Below, one piece after another: positions 17,881-26,046 of a stretch of DNA of 64,000 nt. The DNA comes from Arthrobacter luteolus NBRC 107841 (GTDB lineage Bacteria > Actinomycetota > Actinomycetes > Actinomycetales > Micrococcaceae). The translations under genes and the position numbers were made by a program. The stretch lies in contig NZ_BCQM01000001.1 of assembly GCF_001552075.1 (NCBI RefSeq), positions 124,001 to 188,000 on the forward strand, written 5' to 3'. The notes under the pieces are model-generated. The model was not told where the DNA came from. It did no database searches and saw only the letters and a program-made list of their open reading frames with translations. Positions within the stretch are counted from its first letter, which is position 1. Every line of letters starts with the position of its first letter.

Positions 17881-17906
17881 AACCAGTGCCGCCGTACGGT
17901 TATTCC
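17881..17906 (-). promoter_or_regulatory. SigR-type autoregulatory promoter of sigR-rsrA
   Basis: On the minus strand the -35 GGAAT (17902-17906) is followed after exactly 18 bases by the -10 GTT (17881-17883). This matches the GGAAT-N18-GTT consensus for SigR/SigH. Transcription would begin near 17873, about 60 bases before the sigR start. Confidence 0.7.
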
Positions 17907-18045
17907 TCCCCCCGCGGCGGCGGACAGTGTATAAGGGTGCCAAAGGTGCCAGACTAGGGGATATCCGTTTGCTTACGGCACGCCTGGCGACGCCGTATCA
18001 TTCCAGTACTTCACGCCGGAATCCGGCGTCATCCAGGAGGAACGC

Positions 18046-18627
18046 ATGACGATTGTCCGAACCCTAGCCCGCCCGCTTCTTGCCGCTGGCTTTGTCGCGG
18101 CCGGAGTGGAAAGGCTCCGGAACGCGGAGCAGACCGCCCAGCAGCTCTCCCCCACGCTCAGCCGTCTCGGTGCCGTCGCGCCGTCGGCCGCCGGACTCGC
18201 GGACAATCCCGTCGCCGTCGCCCGTGTCCTGGGCGCCACCCAGCTGGGCGCCGCCGCCATGCTGGGCTTGGGCAAGTTCTCCCGGCTCGCCGGTCTGGTC
18301 CTGGCCGCCACGGCAGGCGTGAACACCTTCGTGGAGTACCGCAACGCGGACGCCACCACGCAGGAAGGGCGGAAGGTCCGGCGCACGCAGCTGCTGAAGA
18401 ACCTCTCCCTGATCGGCGGGGTGCTGCTGGCGGCAGTGGACACCAACGGACGTCCCGGACTGGCCTGGCGCGCCGAGCACCTGGTTTCCGACACCGGACG
18501 GAATGTGCGTGCACTGGGCAAGGACGCGGGCCGCCATTCCCGGAAGGTCACCAAGCAGACTAAAAAGCAGCTGGCCAAGGCGGACCGTGCCGTCCGCAGC
18601 GCAGCGACTGACATCGTAGGTTCCTAA
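18046..18627 (+). CDS. DoxX-family membrane protein
   Basis: The 193-residue protein matches the DoxX group: short hydrophobic helices include LLAAGFVAAGVERL, AVARVLGATQLGAAAMLGLG and LAGLVLAATAGVNTF, followed by LLKNLSLIGGVLLAAVD. The C-terminal 60 residues are rich in Lys and Arg and probably cytoplasmic. Some DoxX proteins take part in membrane redox or thiol stress responses, which would suit the neighbouring sigR, but that link is inference. A perfect AGGAGGAAC ribosome site precedes the ATG. aroA follows after only 5 bases. Confidence 0.8.
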   Translation: MTIVRTLARPLLAAGFVAAGVERLRNAEQTAQQLSPTLSRLGAVAPSAAGLADNPVAVARVLGATQLGAAAMLGLGKFSRLAGLVLAATAGVNTFVEYRNADATTQEGRKVRRTQLLKNLSLIGGVLLAAVDTNGRPGLAWRAEHLVSDTGRNVRALGKDAGRHSRKVTKQTKKQLAKADRAVRSAATDIVGS

Positions 18628-18632
18628 GCACC

Positions 18633-19979
18633 ATGACTTCCTCCTCCGCTCTCCAGCCCATCACTGCGGGCTGGCCCGCACCAACTCCGGCCCAGCCGGT
18701 CAATGCGGCAGTCCAGGTCCCGGGCTCGAAATCACTCACCAACAGGTACCTGGTCCTGGCGGCGCTGGCAGACGGTCCGTCCCGGCTCCGGGCACCGCTG
18801 CATTCGCGGGACTCTGCCCTGATGATTCAGGCCCTGCGTTCCCTCGGCGCGCAGATCACCGAGGTACCCGGGGCCGGACCTTTCGGCCCGGATCTGCTGG
18901 TGGAGCCGATTCCGGCCGGTGCGGCCGGAGATGCGGAGGTCGACTGCGGACTGGCCGGGACGGTCATGCGCTTCGTCCCGCCGCTGGCGGCGCTGCGGGA
19001 AGGCAGCACATCCTTTGACGGCGATCCGCATGCCCGGCAGCGGCCCATGGGCCCGACCATTGAGGCGCTGCGCGGGCTGGGGATCGCAGTGGACGACGGC
19101 GGCAGCGGCTCGCTCCCTTTCCGGGTCACCGGGACCGGGACCGTGCCGGGCGGGCGCGTTGAGATTGACGCCGGTGCCTCCAGCCAGTTTGTGTCTGCGC
19201 TGTTGCTTACCGGCGCCCGCTTCGGAGCCGGCCTGCATCTGGTGCATCGGGGCGAGTCCGTGCCGAGCCTTGACCACATTGCCATGACCGTCCAGGTCCT
19301 CCGGGAAACCGGTGTGGAGGTGGACGATTCCGTGCCGAACGAGTGGAAGGTCGCCCCCGGCGCCATCCGGGGTTTCGACGTCGTCATTGAACCCGATCTT
19401 TCCAATGCGGGTCCGTTCCTGGCGGCTGCGCTGGCCACCGGCGGCACCGTGCGGATCCCGGGCTGGCCGGCAACAACCACCCAGGTGGGCGATAAGTGGC
19501 GGGAAATCCTGCCGCAGATGGGCGCTGACGCGGAACTGGCAGACGGAGTGCTGACCATTACCGGCCGCGGACGGATCCGGGGCGGCGTCTTCGCTGATAC
19601 CAGTGAGCTGGCACCCACGGTCGCGGCGCTCTGTGCCCTGGCGGATTCGCCGTCGGTCCTCACCGGCATTGCCCACCTGCGTGGGCACGAAACGGACCGG
19701 CTGGCCGCGCTCAGAGCCGAAATCAACGGGCTGGGCGGATCCGTCACCGAAACGCAGGACGGTCTGCGGATCGAACCGGCACCGCTGCACGGGGGCACGT
19801 TCGGAACCTATGCCGACCACCGGATGGCCACAGCCGGCGCGATTATCGGGCTGGCTGTGCCCGGCGTCGTCATCGAAGACATTGCTGCCACGTCCAAGAC
19901 CATGCCGGACTTCGCCCGGATGTGGACGGACCTGGCCGCTTCCGCCGGGCAGTCCACCGGCGCAGCGCAGGAAGGCTAG
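18633..19979 (+). CDS. aroA: 3-phosphoshikimate 1-carboxyvinyltransferase (EPSP synthase)
   Basis: The 448-residue enzyme transfers enolpyruvate from PEP to shikimate-3-phosphate in the chorismate pathway. The PEP/S3P-binding motif PGSKSLTNRYLVLAAL is near residue 31 and the second conserved arginine region reads LAGTVMRFVPPLAAL. Towards the end are YADHRMATAGAIIGL and TSKTMPDF, both typical of AroA. Actinobacterial forms lack the full NAGTAMRP signature, as here. It is followed by rsgA with a two-base gap, so the two should be co-transcribed. It lies 5 bases after the DoxX gene. Confidence 0.94.
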   Translation: MTSSSALQPITAGWPAPTPAQPVNAAVQVPGSKSLTNRYLVLAALADGPSRLRAPLHSRDSALMIQALRSLGAQITEVPGAGPFGPDLLVEPIPAGAAGDAEVDCGLAGTVMRFVPPLAALREGSTSFDGDPHARQRPMGPTIEALRGLGIAVDDGGSGSLPFRVTGTGTVPGGRVEIDAGASSQFVSALLLTGARFGAGLHLVHRGESVPSLDHIAMTVQVLRETGVEVDDSVPNEWKVAPGAIRGFDVVIEPDLSNAGPFLAAALATGGTVRIPGWPATTTQVGDKWREILPQMGADAELADGVLTITGRGRIRGGVFADTSELAPTVAALCALADSPSVLTGIAHLRGHETDRLAALRAEINGLGGSVTETQDGLRIEPAPLHGGTFGTYADHRMATAGAIIGLAVPGVVIEDIAATSKTMPDFARMWTDLAASAGQSTGAAQEG

Positions 19980-19981
19980 CG

Positions 19982-21097
19982 GTGGGACGAGGCACCGGCG
20001 GCTGGGACGAATCCGATGTACGGGTCCGCCCCAATAAAAAGGGATCACGTCCCCGGACGAAGGACCGGCCCGCCCATGAGGACGCAGTCACGGGCCGGAT
20101 TATCACCGTGGACCGGGGCAGGTACACCGCAATCGTGGACGAGGACACGCCCAGCGAGCGCATCGTCACCGCAGCGCGGGCCCGCGAGCTCCGCCGCACC
20201 CCGGTGGTCGCCGGTGACCTCGTGGGGCTCGTCGGAGATGTCAGCGGTGCCCCGGATACCCTGGCCCGCCTGGTCCGGGTCAATGATCGCGCCACCCTCC
20301 TGCGGCGTTCCGCGGATGACACCGATCCGGTGGAGCGGGTGGTGGTGGCCAACGCCGACCAGCTGGTCATCGTCGTGGCAGCCGCTAACCCGGAGCCGCG
20401 CACCGGGTTCATCGACCGCGCCCTGGTGGCGGCGTACGACGCCGGGATCTCCCCGCTGCTGTGCGTCACCAAGGCGGACCTTAAGGATCCGGCGGAGCTG
20501 CTGGCCAACTACGAGCATCTGGACCTCGAAGTCATTATCAGCCGCACCGCGCAGGAAGAGGATTCCGGCATCGACTCGGAGTCCGACGACGGTCTCTCTG
20601 CCCGGCTCGCCGGCAACGCCGTCTCCGCACTCCACGAGCACCTCCTGGGCCGCGTCAGCGTTCTGGTCGGCCACTCGGGCGTGGGTAAGTCCACCCTGGT
20701 GAACGCGCTGACCGGTTCCCGCCGTGCCACCGGCGGCGTCAATGCCGTCACCGGACGCGGCCGGCACACCTCCTCCTCGGCGCTGGCTCTGAAGGTCAAC
20801 GATTCCCCGGCGGGCAGCTGGATCATCGACACTCCCGGCATCCGTTCCTTTGGGCTGGCCCATGTGGACCCCGACCGGATCCTCAGTGCCTTTCCCGATC
20901 TGGAACCGGGCACCGAAGCCTGCGAACGCGGGTGCCGCCACGACGCCGATGCGGTCAACTGCGGACTTGATGCCTGGGTGGAGTCGGGGCAGGCCGGCGC
21001 CGCAGGAGCGGCCCGCCTGGCATCCCTGCGCCGGCTCCTCGGTTCCGGGATGCGCACCGAGAACCGGGCCCACGCCAAGGAGCTGGGCAGCCAGTAG
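19982..21097 (+). CDS. rsgA: Ribosome small-subunit-dependent GTPase A
   Basis: The 371-residue circularly permuted GTPase helps 30S maturation. It has an OB-fold N-terminus, the G4 motif TKADL before G1 GHSGVGKSTLVNAL, G3 DTPGIRSFGL, and a C-terminal zinc cluster within CERGCRHDADAVNC. I start it at GTG 19982 because GGAAGG lies in the end of aroA at the right spacing; the earlier in-frame ATG inside aroA gives unrelated residues. An rsgA downstream of aroA is, to my knowledge, common in this group. Confidence 0.92.
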   Translation: MGRGTGGWDESDVRVRPNKKGSRPRTKDRPAHEDAVTGRIITVDRGRYTAIVDEDTPSERIVTAARARELRRTPVVAGDLVGLVGDVSGAPDTLARLVRVNDRATLLRRSADDTDPVERVVVANADQLVIVVAAANPEPRTGFIDRALVAAYDAGISPLLCVTKADLKDPAELLANYEHLDLEVIISRTAQEEDSGIDSESDDGLSARLAGNAVSALHEHLLGRVSVLVGHSGVGKSTLVNALTGSRRATGGVNAVTGRGRHTSSSALALKVNDSPAGSWIIDTPGIRSFGLAHVDPDRILSAFPDLEPGTEACERGCRHDADAVNCGLDAWVESGQAGAAGAARLASLRRLLGSGMRTENRAHAKELGSQ

Positions 21098-21188
21098 GCC
21101 CTGACCAGGCCACCGGGTACGTGCGGTGCGCACACGGCGCACCCGCGTAAACGTGGGCACTGGGTGCGTAATAGCGATAAGTTGAAGT

Positions 21189-21998
21189 ATGCCGTTCGCT
21201 CAGAACTACAACGATGATCTGCGTCTCGCCCATGTCATGGCCGACTCCGTGGACGACCAGACCATGTCCAGGTTCAAGGCCCAGGACCTCCGGGTCGAGA
21301 CCAAACCGGACCTGACCCCGGTGACCGACGCGGACAAAGCCGCAGAGGAAGCCATCCGCGGACAGCTTTCCCGCGCCCGTCCACGCGACGCCGTCCTCGG
21401 CGAGGAATTCGGCTCCACCGGGTCCGGGCCGCGGCGCTGGATCATCGATCCGATCGACGGCACCAAGAACTTTGTCCGCGGCGTCCCGGTCTGGGCCACC
21501 CTGATCGCCCTGGTGGACGACGGCGTTCCCGTCGTCGGCGTCGTCAGTGCGCCCGCCCTGGGGAAGCGCTGGTGGGCTGCCACCGGAACCGGGGCCTACA
21601 TGGGCCGTTCCCTGGCCGCCGCCACGCGGCTGCGGGTCTCCGATGTCTCCCGGCTTGAGGATGCCTCGCTCTCCTACTCGAGCCTGTCCGGCTGGAAGCA
21701 GCGCGGAAACCTCGACGAGTTCCTGGGGCTCACCGAGTCCGTCTGGCGCACCCGGGCCTACGGCGACTTCTGGTCCTACTGCATGGTGGCAGAGGGTGCC
21801 GTGGACATCGCGTGCGAACCCGAGCTCAACCTGTACGACATGGCAGCCCTTGTCCCCATCATCACCGAAGCCGGTGGACGGTTCAGTTCCCTGGACGGCG
21901 AAGACGGCCCGTTCGGCGGCAACGCGCTGGCCACGAACGGTGTGCTGCACAACGAAGTGCTGCAGCGGCTGAACCCCGGCCTCGACGACCTGTTTTAG
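21189..21998 (+). CDS. hisN: Inositol-monophosphatase-family phosphatase, probably histidinol-phosphatase HisN
   Basis: The 269-residue protein is a Mg-dependent phosphatase of the IMPase family. The first metal site appears in GEEF and the second as [15 protein letters not shown]. Position [19 protein letters not shown] corresponds to the C-terminal metal aspartate region. Actinobacteria commonly use this HisN type for histidinol phosphate, and the [14 protein letters not shown] segment fits that subgroup, but inositol or another phosphate cannot be excluded. It lies 91 bases after rsgA and 16 bases before the methyltransferase. Confidence 0.85.
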   Translation: MPFAQNYNDDLRLAHVMADSVDDQTMSRFKAQDLRVETKPDLTPVTDADKAAEEAIRGQLSRARPRDAVLGEEFGSTGSGPRRWIIDPIDGTKNFVRGVPVWATLIALVDDGVPVVGVVSAPALGKRWWAATGTGAYMGRSLAAATRLRVSDVSRLEDASLSYSSLSGWKQRGNLDEFLGLTESVWRTRAYGDFWSYCMVAEGAVDIACEPELNLYDMAALVPIITEAGGRFSSLDGEDGPFGGNALATNGVLHNEVLQRLNPGLDDLF

Positions 21999-22014
21999 GT
22001 CAAAGGCAGGCACA

Positions 22015-22797
22015 GTGGCGTTCAGCGGACCCCGGCTCCCCGGGCTGCGGCGGCAGCAGCTGGGACAGAGTTACCGCAGCGGCGGCGAACACTATGACCG
22101 GATCCGTCCGGGATACCCCGACGATGCCGTCCGCTGGCTTTTTGACACCCCCGCCCTGGCGTCCCGTGCACCGTCGTCGGTGACCGTGGCTGACGTTGGC
22201 GCCGGCACGGGAAAGTACACCCGCACCCTGGTCTCCGCTGGCTTCAAAGTTCAGGCGGTGGACCCTTCCCAGGACATGCTGGACCAGCTGACCCGTCTTC
22301 TGCCATCCGTACCGGCCACCACCGGAACCGCCGAACAGACGGGACTGGAGCCGGCTTCCTGCGATGCCGTTACCGTCGCCCAGGCCTGGCACTGGTGCGA
22401 TCCGCTGGCTTCGGCGCTTGAGTTCGACCGGATCCTCAAACCGGAAGGCATGATCGGCCTCATCTGGAACCAGCTGGACGTGAGCGTTCCATGGGTACAC
22501 CGTTTCACCCGCATCATCCATGCCGGCGATGTCCTCCGGCCGGGTTTCCGGCCGGAGCTGGGACCTCCCTTCCGGCTGGAGGCTTCCCACACCAGCGCCT
22601 GGACGCAGCAGATGACGCCGGCGGATCTGGTGGAACTGGCCAAATCCCGCGCCTACTGGCTCTCCGCATCGGAGACCACCAGGGAAAAAGTCCTGGCCAA
22701 CCTCGACTGGTATCTGCACGAACACCTGGGGCACACGGCGTCGGACGTCCTGGACCTGCCCTACCTCACCCTGACCTGGCGGGCTGTCCGGCAATGA
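22015..22797 (+). CDS. Class I SAM-dependent methyltransferase
   Basis: The 260-residue protein has the Rossmann SAM-binding motif VADVGAGTGKYTRTL near residues 57-71 and a following acidic residue in VQAVDPSQDML. The pattern of a tryptophan-rich post-motif (AQAWHWCDP, LIWNQLD) resembles the UbiE/small-molecule methyltransferase group. The start is GTG. Its TGA overlaps the ATG of the first fluoride channel gene, so the genes are translationally coupled. The substrate is not deducible. Confidence 0.85.
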   Translation: MAFSGPRLPGLRRQQLGQSYRSGGEHYDRIRPGYPDDAVRWLFDTPALASRAPSSVTVADVGAGTGKYTRTLVSAGFKVQAVDPSQDMLDQLTRLLPSVPATTGTAEQTGLEPASCDAVTVAQAWHWCDPLASALEFDRILKPEGMIGLIWNQLDVSVPWVHRFTRIIHAGDVLRPGFRPELGPPFRLEASHTSAWTQQMTPADLVELAKSRAYWLSASETTREKVLANLDWYLHEHLGHTASDVLDLPYLTLTWRAVRQ

Positions 22798-23243
22798 GCG
22801 CCGCAGGTGCCCGGGGACGGGCTCTGCCCGGGTGGCGGGTCTGGACGGCCGTGGCCGCGGGCGGCGCGGCCGGGTCCGAAGCGCGGTACCTGCTGACGGA
22901 ACTGTATCCCCCGTCCCCCGGCGCTTTCGACACCACCACGTTCACGATCAACATCGCGGCAAGTGCGGCGCTGGGATTCCTGACCAGCTGGTGGCTGTTC
23001 CGGCCCAGCGTGCCCTTCTGGCTCAGGGCCGGGCTGGGGCCCGGACTGCTGGGATCCTTCAGCACGTTCTCGGCCCTTGCGCTCAGCATCGAGACACTGC
23101 TCGTCTCCGGGCAGCATGGCACCTGGCTGCTGTACGCAGGACTGAGCACGGCTGCCGGGCTCGCAGCGGCGGGTGCCGGACTGGCAGCCGGCAACCGTCT
23201 GCTGGGCCGCGCGGCACGCCGCCCGATCGGGCCACAGCCATGA
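22794..23243 (+). CDS. crcB: Fluoride channel subunit (CrcB/Fluc), first of a pair
   Basis: The 149-residue membrane protein has the Fluc signatures: GGAAGSEARYLL near the N-terminus, the pore Asn in TFTINIAASAALG, and the Phe-box segment GSFSTFSALA. Fluc exports fluoride as a dual-topology dimer, and actinobacteria often have two adjacent genes that form an antiparallel heterodimer. It overlaps the methyltransferase stop by four bases and its own stop overlaps the next crcB start. Compared with the partner it has a longer N- and C-terminal tail. No separate fluoride riboswitch is visible because the gene is coupled to the upstream one. Confidence 0.88.
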   Translation: MSAAGARGRALPGWRVWTAVAAGGAAGSEARYLLTELYPPSPGAFDTTTFTINIAASAALGFLTSWWLFRPSVPFWLRAGLGPGLLGSFSTFSALALSIETLLVSGQHGTWLLYAGLSTAAGLAAAGAGLAAGNRLLGRAARRPIGPQP

Positions 23244-23611
23244 CCGTCCTGCTTGTCGGGCTGGGCGGGATGGCCGGCGCCCTGATTCGCTTCGGGTTGG
23301 ACACCGCTATCACGGCCTCACGGCCGGCCGGGCCTCCCCACTTCCCTGCCGCGACGCTGATCGTTAATATCGCTGGGTCCTTCCTGATTGGTGCGGCCTT
23401 TGGGCTGCTGCAGAGCGGAGGCATCGACGGCACCGCGTATGACGCCGCTGCCGCCGGGCTGGCAGGCGGCCTGACGACGTTCAGTTCCTGGAGCACGGCC
23501 ACCCTGCTCCTGTGGCTGGACGGCAGCCGCCGGCTCGCCGTGGCCAATGTTGTCCTGAACCTTGTCCTGTCAGTGGGCGCCGTCGCCCTGGGTGTGGCGG
23601 CAGCTGCCTAG
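23240..23611 (+). CDS. crcB: Fluoride channel subunit (CrcB/Fluc), second of a pair
   Basis: The 123-residue membrane protein has GGMAGALIRFGL, the pore Asn in LIVNIAGSFLIG and the TTFSSWS motif, all Fluc signatures. The paired genes overlap as ATGA, giving coupled production of equal amounts. The two sequences are clearly divergent, which suggests a heterodimer in which each gene has fixed membrane orientation. That orientation is inferred from family knowledge. Confidence 0.88.
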   Translation: MTVLLVGLGGMAGALIRFGLDTAITASRPAGPPHFPAATLIVNIAGSFLIGAAFGLLQSGGIDGTAYDAAAAGLAGGLTTFSSWSTATLLLWLDGSRRLAVANVVLNLVLSVGAVALGVAAAA

Positions 23612-23737
23612 CGCTGCGGCAGACCTCGCGCAGAGCGAACGGACAGTTCTTCTCCTCCCCTGCCTGAGGCCCCGCCACTGCCCTAAACTGGTCCAACCGG
23701 TTAGGCCCTCCGCCCGCGCAGCGAACAGGGGAAATGC

Positions 23738-24820
23738 ATGGTGACGTTCGGCATCGAGGAGGAGTTCCTGCTCATCGATCCCCGCAGCGGCATGCCCTCC
23801 GCCCGTGCGGCTGAACTGTCGGGAATCCTGGACGGACCATCGGGTCCGGCCATGACCGCGTCCGCCGAATTCCTGGCCTCACAGCTGGAAACCTCCACTA
23901 TTGTGTGCGAGACCCTGGAACAGGCCGCGGACGCGCTCCTTGCGTCCCGCTCGCTGATTGCCGGCGCGGCCTTGTCCGCCGGCGTCGGCGTCGCACTGAC
24001 GGGAGCCGCTCCCCTCATCCCGGAGCCGCCTGCCGAAATTACCGGATCGGGGCGGTACATGCTGATGGGTGAGGTCACCGGCGCGGTAGCTGGCGACCAT
24101 TACCTGAACGGTACCCATATTCATGTGGGCATCCCCGACCGGGAAGCCCGGGTGACCGCGCTGAACCGCATCCGCCCCTGGCTGGCCACCCTGGCAGCGT
24201 TGTCTTCCAACTCACCGTTCTGGCGGGGCCGTGATTCGAGTTTCTCCAGCTGGCGGCTCATCCATTACCGGCGCTGGTCCGTGCAGGGCTGTCCGCCGTA
24301 TTTCGCGGACGCCGCGGACTACGACCGCCGCCTCGCGCACCTGCTGGAAACCGACGTCGTACTGGATGCCGGCCATATCGGCTGGGCGGCCAGGCTTTCG
24401 CAGCAGTACCCCACCCTGGAAGTGCGGGTCAGCGACGCGCAGCTCGAGGCACAGGACTCCGTGCTGCTTGCCGCCCTGGTGCGTGGACTGGTGACGACGG
24501 TCCTGCAGGCACCTGAACAACCGGCCAGGACCGATCCGGAGATGCACGACGCCGCCCTGTGGCAGGCCGCACGGTACGGTCTTGAGGCCCGGCTGGTGGG
24601 CCTGGATGGTGTCTCGTCGCCGGCGCAGGCCCAGATGGACGCGCTCCTCGCATATATCCGGCCGGCCTTGGAAGAAGCAGGCGACCTCCCCTACGTTGTG
24701 CAGGGGCTGGACCGGGTGCGCCGGACCGGAACAGGAGCGGCACGCCAGCGGGCCGCCGTCGCCAAGGACGGCTGGCACGGACTCACCGGCCTGTATGAGC
24801 GGTCGCTGACCGCAGCCTAG
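23738..24820 (+). CDS. YbdK-type carboxylate-amine ligase (glutamate-cysteine ligase 2 family), copy 1
   Basis: The 360-residue protein has the family N-terminus FGIEEEFLLIDP and the internal block SSNSPFWRGRDSSFSSWR, with HYRRWSVQGCPP and SQQYPTLEVRVSDAQLEAQD. Members join a carboxylate to an amine using ATP, and E. coli YbdK has weak glutamate-cysteine ligase activity. The true substrate in actinobacteria, which use mycothiol rather than glutathione, is uncertain. A related copy begins 125 bases downstream on the same strand. The ATG at 23738 is preceded by CAGGGGAAATGC. Confidence 0.82.
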   Translation: MVTFGIEEEFLLIDPRSGMPSARAAELSGILDGPSGPAMTASAEFLASQLETSTIVCETLEQAADALLASRSLIAGAALSAGVGVALTGAAPLIPEPPAEITGSGRYMLMGEVTGAVAGDHYLNGTHIHVGIPDREARVTALNRIRPWLATLAALSSNSPFWRGRDSSFSSWRLIHYRRWSVQGCPPYFADAADYDRRLAHLLETDVVLDAGHIGWAARLSQQYPTLEVRVSDAQLEAQDSVLLAALVRGLVTTVLQAPEQPARTDPEMHDAALWQAARYGLEARLVGLDGVSSPAQAQMDALLAYIRPALEEAGDLPYVVQGLDRVRRTGTGAARQRAAVAKDGWHGLTGLYERSLTAA

Positions 24821-24945
24821 CCGGAGCGGGAAAAAATCCTCAGGTTACTTCTTATTTGGCGCGGGGCCACTGCTTGGACCTAGGCTTCTAGACAGGCTCA
24901 CAATTAACGGCACCCATGGGCTGCGACACGATCTTGGAGGGATGC

Positions 24946-26046
24946 ATGGCGACACTGGGCATCGAGGAAGAATACCTGCTGCTGGATCCGTCCACCGGCC
25001 TGCCGGTGCACAAGGCGGACGAAGTAGCCGGATACCTGCATCAGTCGCCCCGGGTGACCGAGGGCGAGATCCAACGTGAGCTGCTCAGCTGCCAGCTTGA
25101 GACGGCCACGCCGGTCTCCTCCACGCTGACGGAGGCGGAGGAGTATCTGCTCAACTTCCGTGCCCAGCTGGAAGCTGCAGCACGCAAAGCATCGGTGGTG
25201 GCAGCCGGAACCGCTTCCGCGCCGTTCATCGAAGACCATTACCCCGAGCTTACGGACAAGGAACGCTACCGGGATCTGCGGGCGAGCGCCCCGGGGATTG
25301 TCGGCGACCAGTTCGTCAACGGACTCCACGTCCACGTTTCGGTTCCCGGGCGGGAAGCCGGGGTCCAGGCACTGAACCGGATCCGTGAATGGCTGCCAGC
25401 CATCGTGGCGCTAAGCACCAATTCACCCTATTGGCTCGGCCGGGACAGCGGTTTCGGCAGCTGGCGGGTGGTGCATTACCGGCGCTGGCCGGTCCAGGGA
25501 TGCCCTCCGGTCTTCAAGGACGCCGCTGATTACGAGCGCCGGGTAGAGCAGCTCGTGGCCACCGGAGCCATCATCGACCGCGGCGTGCTGACCTGGATGG
25601 CCCGGCTCTCCGACTCCTATCCCACCCTGGAAGTCCGCGCCGGTGACGCCCAGCTCGAGGCACGGGACTCCGTGCTCCTGGCAGCCCTGATCCGAGGGCT
25701 GGTCAACACCGCCGTGGAGGAAGCCGAGCGTGGCGTCCACCGTCCAGTTCCGGAATCCGAGCTGCTCGATGCAGCCATGTGGCAGGCCGCCCGCGAAGGC
25801 CTTACCAGCACGCTGGTCGACCCGGTGAGCGCCGAACTGGTTCCCGCCAGGGAACGGATCCGCGCCCTGCTCGACTTCGCCGGCCCTGCCCTCGACGCGG
25901 AGCAGGACACGGACTGGGTCCAGGCCGGGCTCACCAATCTTTGGGAGACGGGTACCGGCGCCGAACGCCAGCGCCGCGCGATGGAGGCGGACGGGCACGC
26001 AGGCCTGCTGCGGCTCTACCGGTCGAGCCTCACGGGCGAGGGCTAA
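24946..26046 (+). CDS. YbdK-type carboxylate-amine ligase (glutamate-cysteine ligase 2 family), copy 2
   Basis: The 366-residue protein shares most family blocks with copy 1: LGIEEEYLLLDP, STNSPYWLGRDSGFGSWR, HYRRWPVQGCPP and SDSYPTLEVRAGDAQLEARD. It differs in the insert around residues 90-105. The start at 24946 follows TTGGAGGGATGC; an earlier in-frame ATG at 24916 lacks such a site. Whether both copies act on the same substrate is unknown. The stop shares the bases CTAA with the convergent alpha-glucosidase gene, so no space remains between them. Confidence 0.83.
   Translation: MATLGIEEEYLLLDPSTGLPVHKADEVAGYLHQSPRVTEGEIQRELLSCQLETATPVSSTLTEAEEYLLNFRAQLEAAARKASVVAAGTASAPFIEDHYPELTDKERYRDLRASAPGIVGDQFVNGLHVHVSVPGREAGVQALNRIREWLPAIVALSTNSPYWLGRDSGFGSWRVVHYRRWPVQGCPPVFKDAADYERRVEQLVATGAIIDRGVLTWMARLSDSYPTLEVRAGDAQLEARDSVLLAALIRGLVNTAVEEAERGVHRPVPESELLDAAMWQAAREGLTSTLVDPVSAELVPARERIRALLDFAGPALDAEQDTDWVQAGLTNLWETGTGAERQRRAMEADGHAGLLRLYRSSLTGEG

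Noticed and set aside
18732-20048. A 438-codon open frame antisense to aroA
   Set aside because: It is the shadow of aroA, which has unambiguous motifs.
22700-22800. A fluoride riboswitch before the crcB pair
   Set aside because: The crcB gene is coupled to the methyltransferase by an overlap, with no leader sequence.
23612-23737. Possible regulatory palindrome AACCGGTT before the first YbdK gene
   Set aside because: An 8-base self-complementary word is too common at this GC content to support a site.
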